From Allobosea sp. (lineage in GTDB: Bacteria > Pseudomonadota > Alphaproteobacteria > Rhizobiales > Beijerinckiaceae): a stretch of DNA of 64,000 nucleotides. The notes beneath the pieces were generated by a model. That model did no database searches and was not told the origin of the DNA. It saw only the letters and a program-made list of their open reading frames with translations. Position numbers and translations under genes: made by a program. Positions 53,213 through 61,520 of the stretch are shown one piece after another. The stretch spans positions 1 through 64,000 of the forward strand of contig JAAEQB010000118.1 of the NCBI GenBank assembly GCA_024231975.1, written 5' to 3'. Numbering within the stretch: position 1 is the stretch's first letter; every line of letters begins with the position of its first letter.

Positions 53213-54151
53213 ATGGCAGCCAAGGAAGCGGCCGTGGGAGCGGAGCAGGCGCTCCGCTCCCACATCATCGAAACTGAGGCAGCGGTGACGCCGGTCGTGC
53301 TCGACGCGATGTCGCGGGCCCCGAATGCGCGCCTGAGGGAGGTGATGGCCTCCTTTGTCCGCCACATGCACGCCTTCGCCCGTGAGGTCCGGCTGACCGA
53401 GGACGAGTTCGAGCTCGGCCTCGACGCGCTCAACCGCATCGGCCAGGCGACCAATGACAGCCACAACGAAGCGGTGCTGTTCTCCGACGTGATCGGCTTC
53501 TCGACGCTGGTCTGCCTGCTGAACAACGGTCAGAACGGCGCGACCGAGACCGCCGCCGCCCTGCTCGGCCCGTTCTGGCGGATTAACTCCCCGGCGACCG
53601 CCAATGGCGGCTCGATCATCCGCTCGCCGACGCCCGGCCCCGCGCTCTTCGCCAATTGCCGGTTCACCGATCCTGAGGGGCGCCCGCTCGCCGGCGTCGA
53701 GGTCGACATCTGGCAGGCTTCGCCGGTCGGGCTCTACGAGAACCAAGACCCCGACCAGGCCGAGATGAACCTGCGCGGCAAGTTCACCACCAGCGCCGAG
53801 GGCTGCATTTCGTTCCGCTCGGTCAAGCCGGCCGGCTATCCCGTGCCGACGGAGGGCCCGGCGGGCGAGCTGCTGCACGCCCAGCAACGCCACCCCTATC
53901 GGCCCGCCCACCTGCATTTCCTCGGCTACAAGCCGGGCTACAAGACGCTGATCACCCAGGTCTTCGTCGATGACGACCAGCATCTGGAAAGCGACGTCGT
54001 CTTCGGCGTGACCCGTCATCTCATCGGTGATTTCCGGCTGGGCGAAGGTCCCGCGCCGGAGCCCGATGTCGAGGGCCCCTGGTACCTGTTCGACTACGTC
54101 TTCGTGATGGAGCCCGGCGAAGCCAAGCTGCCGGTGCCGCCGATCCGCTGA
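53213..54151 (+). CDS. Intradiol ring-cleavage dioxygenase, probable hydroxyquinol 1,2-dioxygenase
   Basis: A 312-residue non-heme Fe(III) dioxygenase of the catechol/hydroxyquinol class. It has the N-terminal helical dimer domain (residues about 20-100; FVRHMHAFAREVRLTEDEF) and the catalytic beta sandwich. Iron ligands are probably Tyr in VGLYENQDP, Tyr in RHPYRPAHLHF, and the two His of AHLHF. The motif ATETAAALLGPFWRINSP and the length fit hydroxyquinol 1,2-dioxygenase, whose product is maleylacetate. GGAGGAA precedes the ATG. It opens an operon with SDR, BKACE, MDR, cupin and DctA genes. A catechol substrate is not excluded. Confidence 0.9.
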   Translation: MAAKEAAVGAEQALRSHIIETEAAVTPVVLDAMSRAPNARLREVMASFVRHMHAFAREVRLTEDEFELGLDALNRIGQATNDSHNEAVLFSDVIGFSTLVCLLNNGQNGATETAAALLGPFWRINSPATANGGSIIRSPTPGPALFANCRFTDPEGRPLAGVEVDIWQASPVGLYENQDPDQAEMNLRGKFTTSAEGCISFRSVKPAGYPVPTEGPAGELLHAQQRHPYRPAHLHFLGYKPGYKTLITQVFVDDDQHLESDVVFGVTRHLIGDFRLGEGPAPEPDVEGPWYLFDYVFVMEPGEAKLPVPPIR

Positions 54152-54197
54152 TCGCCCAGTTCCCGCTCTCACACCAGCTCAGACACAAGGGACAGCC

Positions 54198-55004
54198 ATG
54201 TCTTCTCTCGCCCAGGCGGACGCCGCCACCGCCACCTCGCCCCGCAGCCGCTATCCGCGCTCCCTCGACGGCAAGGTCGCCCTCGTCGTCGGCGGCGCCG
54301 GCGCGATCGGCGCCGCCACCAGCCGCATGCTCGCCGCCGCCGGCGCGACCATCGCCGTCACTCATCTCGACACGGAGCGTGATACCCAAGCCGCCAGGGC
54401 GCTGATCGCCGAGCTCGGCCAGAGCCATGCCGCCTTCGACGCCGATGTCGCCGACACGCCCTCGCTGATCGCCCTGCGCGACCGGCTGCAGGCCCGTTAC
54501 GGCCGGCTCGACATCCTGATCAATGCCGCCGGCTACACCAAGCCGGTGCCGCATGCCGATCTCGACGCGCTCACCGACGAGCTGATCGACCGGATGCTGC
54601 AGGTCAACTGGCGCGGCCAGTTCGCCACGATCCGCACCTTCGCGCCGATGCTGAAGGCCTCAGGCGACGGGTTGGTGGTCTCGATCTCCTCGATCGCCGC
54701 CTTCACCGCGGTCGGCTCCTCGATCGCCTATTGCGCCGCCAAGGCCGGCATCGACGTGATGACCAAGGCGCTGGCCCGCGTGCTGGCGCCGCAGGTCCGG
54801 GTGCTGGCGGTGTCGCCGGGCGTGGTCGACACGGAGTTCGTCCCCGGCCGCGGCGCCGACTTCAACGACAAGGTCAGCGCCTCGACACCGCTGAAGCGGA
54901 TCGGCGCGGCCGACGACATCGCCGCCGCCATCACCGCCTGCGCCACCATGCTCGGCTACTCGACCGGACATATCGTTCAGGTCGATGGCGGCCGCGCGCT
55001 CTGA
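54198..55004 (+). CDS. SDR-family oxidoreductase
   Basis: A 268-residue short-chain dehydrogenase/reductase with the cofactor fold KVALVVGGAGAIGAATSRML, active-site Ser in VSISSIAAFTAVG, and Tyr/Lys in AYCAAKAGID. The NNAG motif reads INAAG. It is a classical SDR related to 3-oxoacyl reductases by pattern. It lies 46 bases after the dioxygenase and 14 before BKACE, so it likely acts on a pathway intermediate. Confidence 0.92.
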   Translation: MSSLAQADAATATSPRSRYPRSLDGKVALVVGGAGAIGAATSRMLAAAGATIAVTHLDTERDTQAARALIAELGQSHAAFDADVADTPSLIALRDRLQARYGRLDILINAAGYTKPVPHADLDALTDELIDRMLQVNWRGQFATIRTFAPMLKASGDGLVVSISSIAAFTAVGSSIAYCAAKAGIDVMTKALARVLAPQVRVLAVSPGVVDTEFVPGRGADFNDKVSASTPLKRIGAADDIAAAITACATMLGYSTGHIVQVDGGRAL

Positions 55005-55018
55005 CGGAGACAGGCACC

Positions 55019-55933
55019 ATGCGCGCGCCACTGCCCAAGGTCTTCATCACCTGCGCAATCACCGGCAACCTGACCAAGCCGGAGCAGAGCCCGCATCTGC
55101 CGATCACGCCGCAGCAGATCGCCGAATCCGCGCTCGAAGCGGCGGAAGCCGGCGCCGCGATCGCCCATATCCATGTCCGCGATCCCGAGACCGGTCGCCC
55201 CTCCATGGAGCTGTCGCTCTATGAGGAGGTGGTCGCGCGCATCCGCGCCGGCAATCCCGAGCTGATCATTAACCTGACGACCGGGCCGGGCGGGCGCTTC
55301 GTCCCCGCGGAGCAGGACCCGAAGGTCGCCGGCCCCGGCACGACGCTGATGGCGCCGGAGCAGCGCGTCGCCCATGTCGCGGCGCTGCGGCCTGACATCT
55401 GCACGCTCGACCTCAACACCATGAACTCCGGCGGCGAGGTCGTGATCAACACGCCCGGCAATGTCCGCCGGATGGCCAAGGTGATCAGCGACGCCGGCGT
55501 GCGCCCCGAGATCGAGCTGTTCGACTCCGGCGACATCGCCCTGCTGAACGACCTGATCAGGGACGGTACGTTGCAGCCGCGGCCGCTCACCTCCTTCGTG
55601 ATGGGCGTGCGCTACGGCTTCCAGCCTTCGCCCGAGACGGTGCTCTATGCCCGGAGCCTGCTGCCGGAGGGTGCGCTGTTCACCGCGATCGGCATCGGCC
55701 GCTCGGCCTTCCAGAGCGTGGCGCTGTCCTATCTCGCCGGCGGCCATGTCCGCGTCGGGCTGGAGGATGGCGTCTACATCGACCACGGCGTCCTCGCCCC
55801 CTCCAACGCCGCGCTGGTCGCGAAGGCCCGCCGCGTCGTCGAGAGCCTCGGCGGCGCGATCGCCACCCCCCAGGAAACCCGCGCCCTCATCGGTTTGCCC
55901 GACCGCGCCCTCGGCGCGAAACGGGTGGCCTGA
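55019..55933 (+). CDS. Beta-keto acid cleavage enzyme (BKACE, DUF849)
   Basis: A 304-residue member of the family that contains 3-keto-5-aminohexanoate cleavage enzyme. These use acetyl-CoA to split a beta-keto acid into acetoacetate and an acyl-CoA. The zinc-binding HIHVRD, the TGPGG loop (INLTTGPGGRFVP) and VGLEDGVYI are all present. GGAGA lies upstream of the ATG at 55019. In this operon, the plausible substrate is 3-oxoadipate or a similar ring-cleavage product (inference). Confidence 0.92.
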   Translation: MRAPLPKVFITCAITGNLTKPEQSPHLPITPQQIAESALEAAEAGAAIAHIHVRDPETGRPSMELSLYEEVVARIRAGNPELIINLTTGPGGRFVPAEQDPKVAGPGTTLMAPEQRVAHVAALRPDICTLDLNTMNSGGEVVINTPGNVRRMAKVISDAGVRPEIELFDSGDIALLNDLIRDGTLQPRPLTSFVMGVRYGFQPSPETVLYARSLLPEGALFTAIGIGRSAFQSVALSYLAGGHVRVGLEDGVYIDHGVLAPSNAALVAKARRVVESLGGAIATPQETRALIGLPDRALGAKRVA

Positions 55934-55958
55934 CCCCTCTCATCGGAAGCGAACCATC

Positions 55959-56999
55959 ATGTCCCCTGGTATCGAAACCCTCATCCGCGAAGCCAAGGCT
56001 GCCCGTGTGCTGACCGTGCGCGGCCTGCGCCTCCATGCCAAGGCCGCGAGCTATGCCGAGATCGCGCTGCCGATCGAGGAGCGGCCCTTGCGCCCGCTCG
56101 CTGCCTATGAAGTGCTGGTCGAAATCCAGGCGGCGGCGGTCAACCCGTCCGACGCCAAGGCCGCGACCGGGCTGATGCCCTATGCCGTGTTCCCGCGCAC
56201 CCCGGGCCGCGACTTCGCCGGCACGGTGGTCGCCGGCCCAGCCGCGCTGATCGGCAAGCAGGTCTTCGGCTCCTCCGGCGATCTCGGCATCCGCCAGGAC
56301 GGCGCGCAGGCGAGCCATATGATCGTCGAGGCGCAGGCCGTGGTCGAGGTCCCGACCGGGGTCAGCGTCGAGGAGGCCGCCGGGATCGGCGTGCCCTTCG
56401 TCACGGCCTGGGAAGGCCTGCGCCGCGCCGGTTTGCCCAAGGCGGGCGAGACCGTGCTGATCCTCGGCCTCAACGGCAAGGTCGGCCAGGCGGCCGCGCA
56501 GATCGCGAGCTGGCGCGGCGCCAGGGTGATCGGCGTCACGCGCCGCGAGGAGCCTTATGCCGGCCATGCCAGCGCGCCGGTCGAGGTCATCTCCGCTGCC
56601 GACACCGACGTCCCGGCCCGGGTGCGCGAGCTGACTGGCGGCAAGGGGGCCGACATCGTCTTCAACACGGTCGGCGACCCATTCTACGAGATCGGCCAGA
56701 AATCGCTGGCGGCCGGCGGCCGGGCGATCTTCATCGCCGCGGTCGACCGCTTCGTCACCTTCGACATCCTCGCCTTCTACAAGGGCCGCCACACCTATGT
56801 CGGCATCGACACGATCGCGCTGAGCTCGACCCAGACCGGTGCGATCCTGCGCGATCTCACCCCGGGCTTCGCCGATGGCTTCCTGAAGCCCTTCCCGATC
56901 AAGCCGAGCGCGATCTATCCGCTCGCGGACGCCCATGCCGCCTACCAGGCCGTGATGGGATCCTCGCGCGACCGCATCGTGCTGGTCCCGGGAGCCTGA
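55959..56999 (+). CDS. MDR-family quinone/enone oxidoreductase
   Basis: A 346-residue medium-chain dehydrogenase of the quinone oxidoreductase type with no structural zinc cysteines. The N-terminal GroES-like part (VLVEIQAAAVNPSDAKAATG, FPRTPGRDFAGTVV) is joined to the NADPH domain (VLILGLNGKVGQAAAQIA). Such enzymes reduce carbon-carbon double bonds conjugated to a ketone. It is 25 bases after BKACE. It is a candidate to reduce maleylacetate to 3-oxoadipate, replacing the iron-dependent maleylacetate reductase that is not seen here (inference). Confidence 0.88.
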   Translation: MSPGIETLIREAKAARVLTVRGLRLHAKAASYAEIALPIEERPLRPLAAYEVLVEIQAAAVNPSDAKAATGLMPYAVFPRTPGRDFAGTVVAGPAALIGKQVFGSSGDLGIRQDGAQASHMIVEAQAVVEVPTGVSVEEAAGIGVPFVTAWEGLRRAGLPKAGETVLILGLNGKVGQAAAQIASWRGARVIGVTRREEPYAGHASAPVEVISAADTDVPARVRELTGGKGADIVFNTVGDPFYEIGQKSLAAGGRAIFIAAVDRFVTFDILAFYKGRHTYVGIDTIALSSTQTGAILRDLTPGFADGFLKPFPIKPSAIYPLADAHAAYQAVMGSSRDRIVLVPGA

Positions 57000-57004
57000 C
57001 GAAC

Positions 57005-57355
57005 ATGCACATCGTCCGCTTCGACGAGGCTCCAGCCTATGACGCTCCCGGCCATGCGCTGATGCGCATGGTGCGCCTGCAGGGCCGCGAGGCCGGCCCG
57101 ACCGACACGGTCTGGCTCGGCGTCTCGACCATCGCCCCAGGCGGCGGCACAACGCTCGACGCGTCCGGCGTCGAGAAGATCTATGTGGTCCTCGATGGCG
57201 AGGTCGCCCTATCCAATGGACAGGACGAGGTCAAGCTGAGGCGCTGGGATTCCTGCCGGATCGCGCCCGGCGAAGGACGCCAGCTCCGCAACGACACCGA
57301 CCGGGAGGCTTCGATCCTGCTGATCATGCCGCTCCCGCCATCGCCGCCGGCCTGA
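57005..57355 (+). CDS. Cupin-domain protein
   Basis: A 116-residue single-domain cupin. The motifs are weak in metal ligands: GGGTTLDASGVEKIYVVLDGEVAL and WDSCRIAPGEGRQLRNDTD keep the shape but lack the standard His-His-Glu set, so it may not bind a metal. It starts 5 bases after the MDR stop. Possible roles are isomerase or ligand sensor; not assigned. Confidence 0.85.
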   Translation: MHIVRFDEAPAYDAPGHALMRMVRLQGREAGPTDTVWLGVSTIAPGGGTTLDASGVEKIYVVLDGEVALSNGQDEVKLRRWDSCRIAPGEGRQLRNDTDREASILLIMPLPPSPPA

Positions 57356-57456
57356 CGCCCGCGGCAGCAGACACCGACCGCCTACCCCCGAGAACCACAC
57401 GAAACGCGGACGCGCCCCGTCCGCGACGGCGCCTTCATGCGCCGAGGGAGGATCAC

Positions 57457-58821
57457 ATGGCTGCAGCTCACCCGACATCCCGGCCGGCCAAACGCTGGTA
57501 CAATATCCTCTATGTCCAGGTGCTGATCGCGATCGCCCTTGCGATCGTGCTCGGGCACTTCTGGCCGGCGATCGGCGTCGAGATGAAGCCGCTCGGCGAC
57601 GGCTTCATCAAGCTGATCAAGATGGTGATCGCGCTGATCATCTTCTGCACCGTCGTCTCCGGCATCGCCGGCATGAACGACATGAAGAAGGTCGGCCGGG
57701 TCGGCGGCAAGGCGCTGCTCTATTTCGAGGTTGTCTCGACCTTGGCACTGGCGATCGGCCTCATCGTCGCCAATGTCGTCAGGCCCGGCGCCGGCTTCAA
57801 CGCCCATCCGTCCGCGCTCGACGCCAAGGCGGTCCAGGCCTATGCCGGCAAGGCCGCCGAGCAGTCGGTCACCGAGTTCCTGCTCAACGTCATCCCCAAC
57901 ACCGTCGTCGACGCCTTCGCCAAAGGCGACATCCTGCCGGTGGTGCTGATCTCGATCCTGTTCGGCTATGTGCTCTCGCATCTCGGCGAGCGCGCGAGGC
58001 CGGTCCGCGACGTCATCGACGCCGGCGCGCATCTGGTCTTCGGCGCGATCAACGTGATCATGAAGCTCGCCCCGATCGGCGCCTTCGGCGCGATGGCCTT
58101 CACCATCGGCCGCTACGGCGTCGGCTCGCTCGGCCCGCTCGCCTTGCTGATCGCGACCTTCTACCTGACCAGCCTGATCTTCGTGCTCGGCGTGCTCGGG
58201 ATCATCGCCCGCTGGGCCGGCTTCAGCATCCTGAAGTTCCTGGCCTACATCAAGGAAGAGATCCTGATCGTGCTCGGCACCTCCTCGTCGGACTCGGCGC
58301 TGCCGAGCCTGATGGAGAAGCTGGAGCGCGCCGGCTGCTCCAAGCCGGTGGTCGGGCTGGTCGTGCCGACCGGCTACGTCTTCAACACTGACGGCACCTC
58401 GATCTATATGACGCTGGCCGCGCTGTTCGTGGCTCAGGCCACCAACACCGACCTAAGCCTGCACCAGCAGCTCGCGATCTTCGCGGTTGCTATGCTGACC
58501 TCGAAAGGCGCCTCCGGCGTCACCGGTGCCTCCTTCATCGCGCTCGTCGGCACGCTCTCGGTCGTCCCGGCGATCCCGGTCGCCGGCATGGCGCTGATCC
58601 TCGGCATCGACCGCTTCATGAGCGAGGCGCGGGCGCTGGTGAACATGATCGGCAACGGCGTCGCGACGGTCGTGATGGCCCGCTGGGAGGGCGAGCTCGA
58701 CCAGGCCAGGCTGGACGCCGCGCTGGCGGGAACCCCGCTCCCCCTCGCCGAGGACGAGCCCCTGGCACCAGCGGTGCTGCACCAGCCCGTCGGCATCGTG
58801 GCCCAGCCCGGCCAGGCGTGA
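57457..58821 (+). CDS. dctA: C4-dicarboxylate transporter DctA-type (dicarboxylate/amino acid:cation symporter)
   Basis: A 454-residue DAACS-family secondary transporter with the two re-entrant hairpin regions (LGTSSSDSALPSLMEKLERAGC and VVPTGYVFNTDGTSIYMTLAALFVAQ) and IALVGTLSVVPAIPVAGMALILGIDRFMSEARAL at the C-terminal end of the fold. It should import succinate, fumarate, malate or a related acid with protons or sodium. GGGAGGA precedes the ATG. It is about 101 bases after the cupin and closes the operon. Substrate specificity in this context could be a ring-cleavage dicarboxylate (inference). Confidence 0.93.
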   Translation: MAAAHPTSRPAKRWYNILYVQVLIAIALAIVLGHFWPAIGVEMKPLGDGFIKLIKMVIALIIFCTVVSGIAGMNDMKKVGRVGGKALLYFEVVSTLALAIGLIVANVVRPGAGFNAHPSALDAKAVQAYAGKAAEQSVTEFLLNVIPNTVVDAFAKGDILPVVLISILFGYVLSHLGERARPVRDVIDAGAHLVFGAINVIMKLAPIGAFGAMAFTIGRYGVGSLGPLALLIATFYLTSLIFVLGVLGIIARWAGFSILKFLAYIKEEILIVLGTSSSDSALPSLMEKLERAGCSKPVVGLVVPTGYVFNTDGTSIYMTLAALFVAQATNTDLSLHQQLAIFAVAMLTSKGASGVTGASFIALVGTLSVVPAIPVAGMALILGIDRFMSEARALVNMIGNGVATVVMARWEGELDQARLDAALAGTPLPLAEDEPLAPAVLHQPVGIVAQPGQA

Positions 58822-58874
58822 ATCGCCGAGGGGCAGACGACGCCTCGCCCCAAACAAGCGCCCATCAACAGGCT

Positions 58875-58890
58875 CGGACGACATCGTCCG
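58875..58890. repeat. Palindrome between convergent genes
   Basis: CGGACGA-CA-TCGTCCG lies in the gap between the ends of dctA and the hydrolase gene. It could form part of a bidirectional transcription end structure, but no T-run is adjacent. Confidence 0.4.
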
Positions 58891-58964
58891 GGCCGGTCGG
58901 CATTCTATCGGGAGAGGGGGCCGACGATGCCGTCAGCTCGTCGCGGGCTTGCCCCGGCGCGCGG

Positions 58965-60080
58965 TCAGCGCCCTGCAGTCCGCAAGACGAGGTCGAGCAG
59001 CGCCCCGCCGTTCAGGCCTTCGAGCATGCTGAAGTGATGCCCGGCGCAGATCAACGGCTCCGGCGCCTGCCAGGCTGCCGCCAGCCTCGCCGATTGGTGC
59101 TTGAACGCCTCGGTCTCTCCCTGCCCGACGGCGAAACCGAGGCGGGTGCCGGCGGGGCCGGGCTGGCCGAGGGGACTGAGCCGCATTGCCCGCTCGCCAT
59201 CGTCGAGGCCGAGCAGGCGGCCAATTGGCAGATGGCCGAGCGGCTTGAGATCATAGAGTCCGGACAGCAGCAGCGCCGAAGCCACCGGCGGCGATGCCGG
59301 GTCGCATAATGCCATCGCCGCGAGGTGGCCACCGGCGGAGTGGCCGCTGATGTGCAGCTGCGTCGGATCGAGGCCAAGCGCATCGGCCTCGCGGACGAGG
59401 AAGTTCAGCGCGGCAACGGTCTGGGCGATGCTCACTTCGAGGGGCGTATCGGGCGCCAGCCCGTAATTCGGCTGGGCGACCGCGAACCCGACGTCGAGCA
59501 GCCCCTGCGAGAACTGTGCATGCTGGACTTTGTCCGAGGCCTGCCAATAGCCGCCATGGATGAAGACGAAGATCGGCGCACGCGCCACGCCGGCCGGGCG
59601 ATAGAGATCGAGCGTCTCGAAGCGGCCCGGACCATAGGCAAGGTCGAGCCCGGTATGGCCGGCGCGGAAGGCGGCGCCATCCCTGCTCCATTGCCGGAAC
59701 AGCGCGGTCATGTCGGCCTGCAGACGCGGGCTGTACTGCCGGCCCAGCTCACGTAGCGTGTAGCCTTCGACCGCGATGTCGGGCAGCGGCTGCGGCGTGG
59801 TGTGGCGGGCGCGAACGGTCAAGCCGGCTTCGTTTCCGGGCCGCAGCCGGATCGGCGGGCGGAAGCCGGCGAAGACCTCGCGATAGGCCAGCTCGACAGT
59901 GTGGCGCGAGAGATGAAAGGCTGCGGGATCGGCCGCCTCCCAATCCGTGCCGGTGAGGTGATGTGGGCCGCATCCAGCCGCGACCAGGCCGGCGAGAATC
60001 TCGCTCAGCGTGTCGCGCAAGGCCTCGACCGGGTCGGCCGCGAAGCTGCGCGCAACGATCTCGGTTTCAGACGCCGACAT
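58965..60080 (-). CDS. RidA-like / alpha-beta hydrolase fusion protein
   Basis: A 371-residue protein. Residues 1-105 resemble a YjgF/RidA-type domain (DPVEALRDTLSEILAGLVAAGCGPHHLTGTDWEA, DLAYREVFAGFRPP-like VELAYREVFAGFRPPI). Residues about 145-371 form an alpha/beta hydrolase of the kynurenine formamidase/esterase type: IFVFIHGGYWQASD oxyanion motif and the nucleophile in ISGHSAGGHLAAMA. The ATG at 60080 lies inside the end of the livF gene (14-base overlap). It may deal with an unstable enamine or formamide product of the imported substrate (inference). The RidA resemblance is moderate. Confidence 0.8.
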   Translation of the reverse strand: MSASETEIVARSFAADPVEALRDTLSEILAGLVAAGCGPHHLTGTDWEAADPAAFHLSRHTVELAYREVFAGFRPPIRLRPGNEAGLTVRARHTTPQPLPDIAVEGYTLRELGRQYSPRLQADMTALFRQWSRDGAAFRAGHTGLDLAYGPGRFETLDLYRPAGVARAPIFVFIHGGYWQASDKVQHAQFSQGLLDVGFAVAQPNYGLAPDTPLEVSIAQTVAALNFLVREADALGLDPTQLHISGHSAGGHLAAMALCDPASPPVASALLLSGLYDLKPLGHLPIGRLLGLDDGERAMRLSPLGQPGPAGTRLGFAVGQGETEAFKHQSARLAAAWQAPEPLICAGHHFSMLEGLNGGALLDLVLRTAGR

Positions 60081-60768
60081 AGCGATGCACCAGTTCCGCA
60101 TTGGCCGCGAGGTCGCTGCTGGAGCCAGACCAGACCGTGCGGCCCTTCTCGATGATGTAGTGCCGGTCGGCGAGGCGCTTGAGCACGGCGATGTTCTTGT
60201 CGATCAACAGGATCGACTGTCCCTGCCCCTTCAGCGCCTCGATGCAGCGCCAGATCTCGGCGCGGATCACCGGTGCCAGCCCCTCGGTCGCCTCGTCGAG
60301 GATCAGGAGCTTGGGATTGGTCATCAGCGCCCGGCCGACCGCCAGCATCTGCTGCTCGCCACCCGACAGGGTGCGGGCAGACTGGCCGGCGCGCTCCTGA
60401 AGGCGCGGGAACAGCGCGTAGACCCGTTCCAGCGTCCAGGGCGACGAACGCCCGAGCCGGTTGGCGGCGGTGGCGACCAGGTTCTCGCGCACACTGAGCG
60501 TCGGGAAAACCTGCCGGCCCTCCGGCACGAGCCCGATGCCGCAGCGGGCGATCGCCTCCGGCGTGTTGCCCCTGAGCTTGCGGCCGTCGAAGCTGATCTC
60601 GCCGCCCTTGGGCGCCAGCAGTCCCATCAGCGAGCGCACGGTCGTGGTCTTGCCCATGCCGTTGCGGCCGAGCAGGGTGACGACCTCGCCCTCGCCGATG
60701 TCGAGGCCGACATCGAACAGCACCTGGCTCGCGCCATAGGCCGATTGCAGGTTGCGCACGCTCAGCAT
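60067..60768 (-). CDS. Branched-chain amino-acid-type ABC ATP-binding protein (LivF-like), second system
   Basis: A 233-residue LivF-type ATPase with Walker A GRNGMGKTT, signature LSGGEQQM, Walker B KLLILDEATEGL and the LivF-style IDKN in the H-loop position. Its ATG overlaps the livG stop by ATGA, as in livG/livM. It powers the second Liv-type importer in this window. Confidence 0.94.
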   Translation of the reverse strand: MLSVRNLQSAYGASQVLFDVGLDIGEGEVVTLLGRNGMGKTTTVRSLMGLLAPKGGEISFDGRKLRGNTPEAIARCGIGLVPEGRQVFPTLSVRENLVATAANRLGRSSPWTLERVYALFPRLQERAGQSARTLSGGEQQMLAVGRALMTNPKLLILDEATEGLAPVIRAEIWRCIEALKGQGQSILLIDKNIAVLKRLADRHYIIEKGRTVWSGSSSDLAANAELVHRYVGV

Positions 60769-61520
60769 CAGGCGTCTCCCTCGCCGAGATAGGCGGTACG
60801 CACATCGGCGTTGTCGCGGATCTCCTGCGCCGTCCCGGTCGCAATGATGCGGCCATAGACCAGCACCGAGATCCGGTCGGCGAGCGCGAAGACCGCATCC
60901 ATGTCGTGCTCGACCAAGAGCATGGTGACGCGGCCTTTCAGGCCAGAGAGCATCGCGACCATCTGCTCGCTCTCGGCATGGCCGAGGCCCGCCATCGGCT
61001 CGTCGAGCAGGAGCAGGCGCGGCTCGCAAGCGAGCGCGATGGCGAATTCCAGCTGCTTCTGCTCGCCATGGGAGAGATCGGCGACCTTGACCTCGGCCCG
61101 ATGGGCGAGCCCGGCGGCGGTCAGGTGCTCGCGGGCGCGCTGGCGCAGGCCCCTGTCGCGGCGGGCATCGGCGAAGAAGCGGAAGCTGTGCCCCTGCCGC
61201 GCCTGTACCGCGAGCGCGACATTGTCGAGCATGCTGAAATCCGGCAGCAGCTGGTTGATCTGGAAGGTGCGGGCAAGGCCGCGCTGGACGCGCTGCGGCG
61301 TGGCGAGTGCATCGATCGCCTCGCCCTCCAGCCTGATCTCGCCCTCGTCATGGCTGAGTTCGCCGAAAAGCTGGGTCAGCAAGGTTGTCTTGCCGGCGCC
61401 GTTCGGGCCGATCAAGGCGTGGATCTCGCCCTCGACGACATCGAGATCGACATTGTCGGTGGCGACGAGCCCGCCGAAGCGCTTGCGCAGGCCGCGGACA
61501 CTGAGAAGCGGCTGGCTCAT
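60768..61520 (-). CDS. Branched-chain amino-acid-type ABC ATP-binding protein (LivG-like), second system
   Basis: A 250-residue LivG-type ATPase: Walker A GPNGAGKTT, Q-loop GLARTFQINQLLPDF, signature LSHGEQKQLEFA, Walker B LLLLDEPMAGL, H-loop LVEHDMDAVFALAD. AGGAG is 7 bases before the ATG at 61520, which overlaps the livM stop. Confidence 0.94.
   Translation of the reverse strand: MSQPLLSVRGLRKRFGGLVATDNVDLDVVEGEIHALIGPNGAGKTTLLTQLFGELSHDEGEIRLEGEAIDALATPQRVQRGLARTFQINQLLPDFSMLDNVALAVQARQGHSFRFFADARRDRGLRQRAREHLTAAGLAHRAEVKVADLSHGEQKQLEFAIALACEPRLLLLDEPMAGLGHAESEQMVAMLSGLKGRVTMLLVEHDMDAVFALADRISVLVYGRIIATGTAQEIRDNADVRTAYLGEGDA

Noticed and set aside
58822..58860. GC-rich hairpin after dctA as an intrinsic terminator
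   Set aside because: The possible GGGGC/GCCCC stem is short with a long loop and no T-run.
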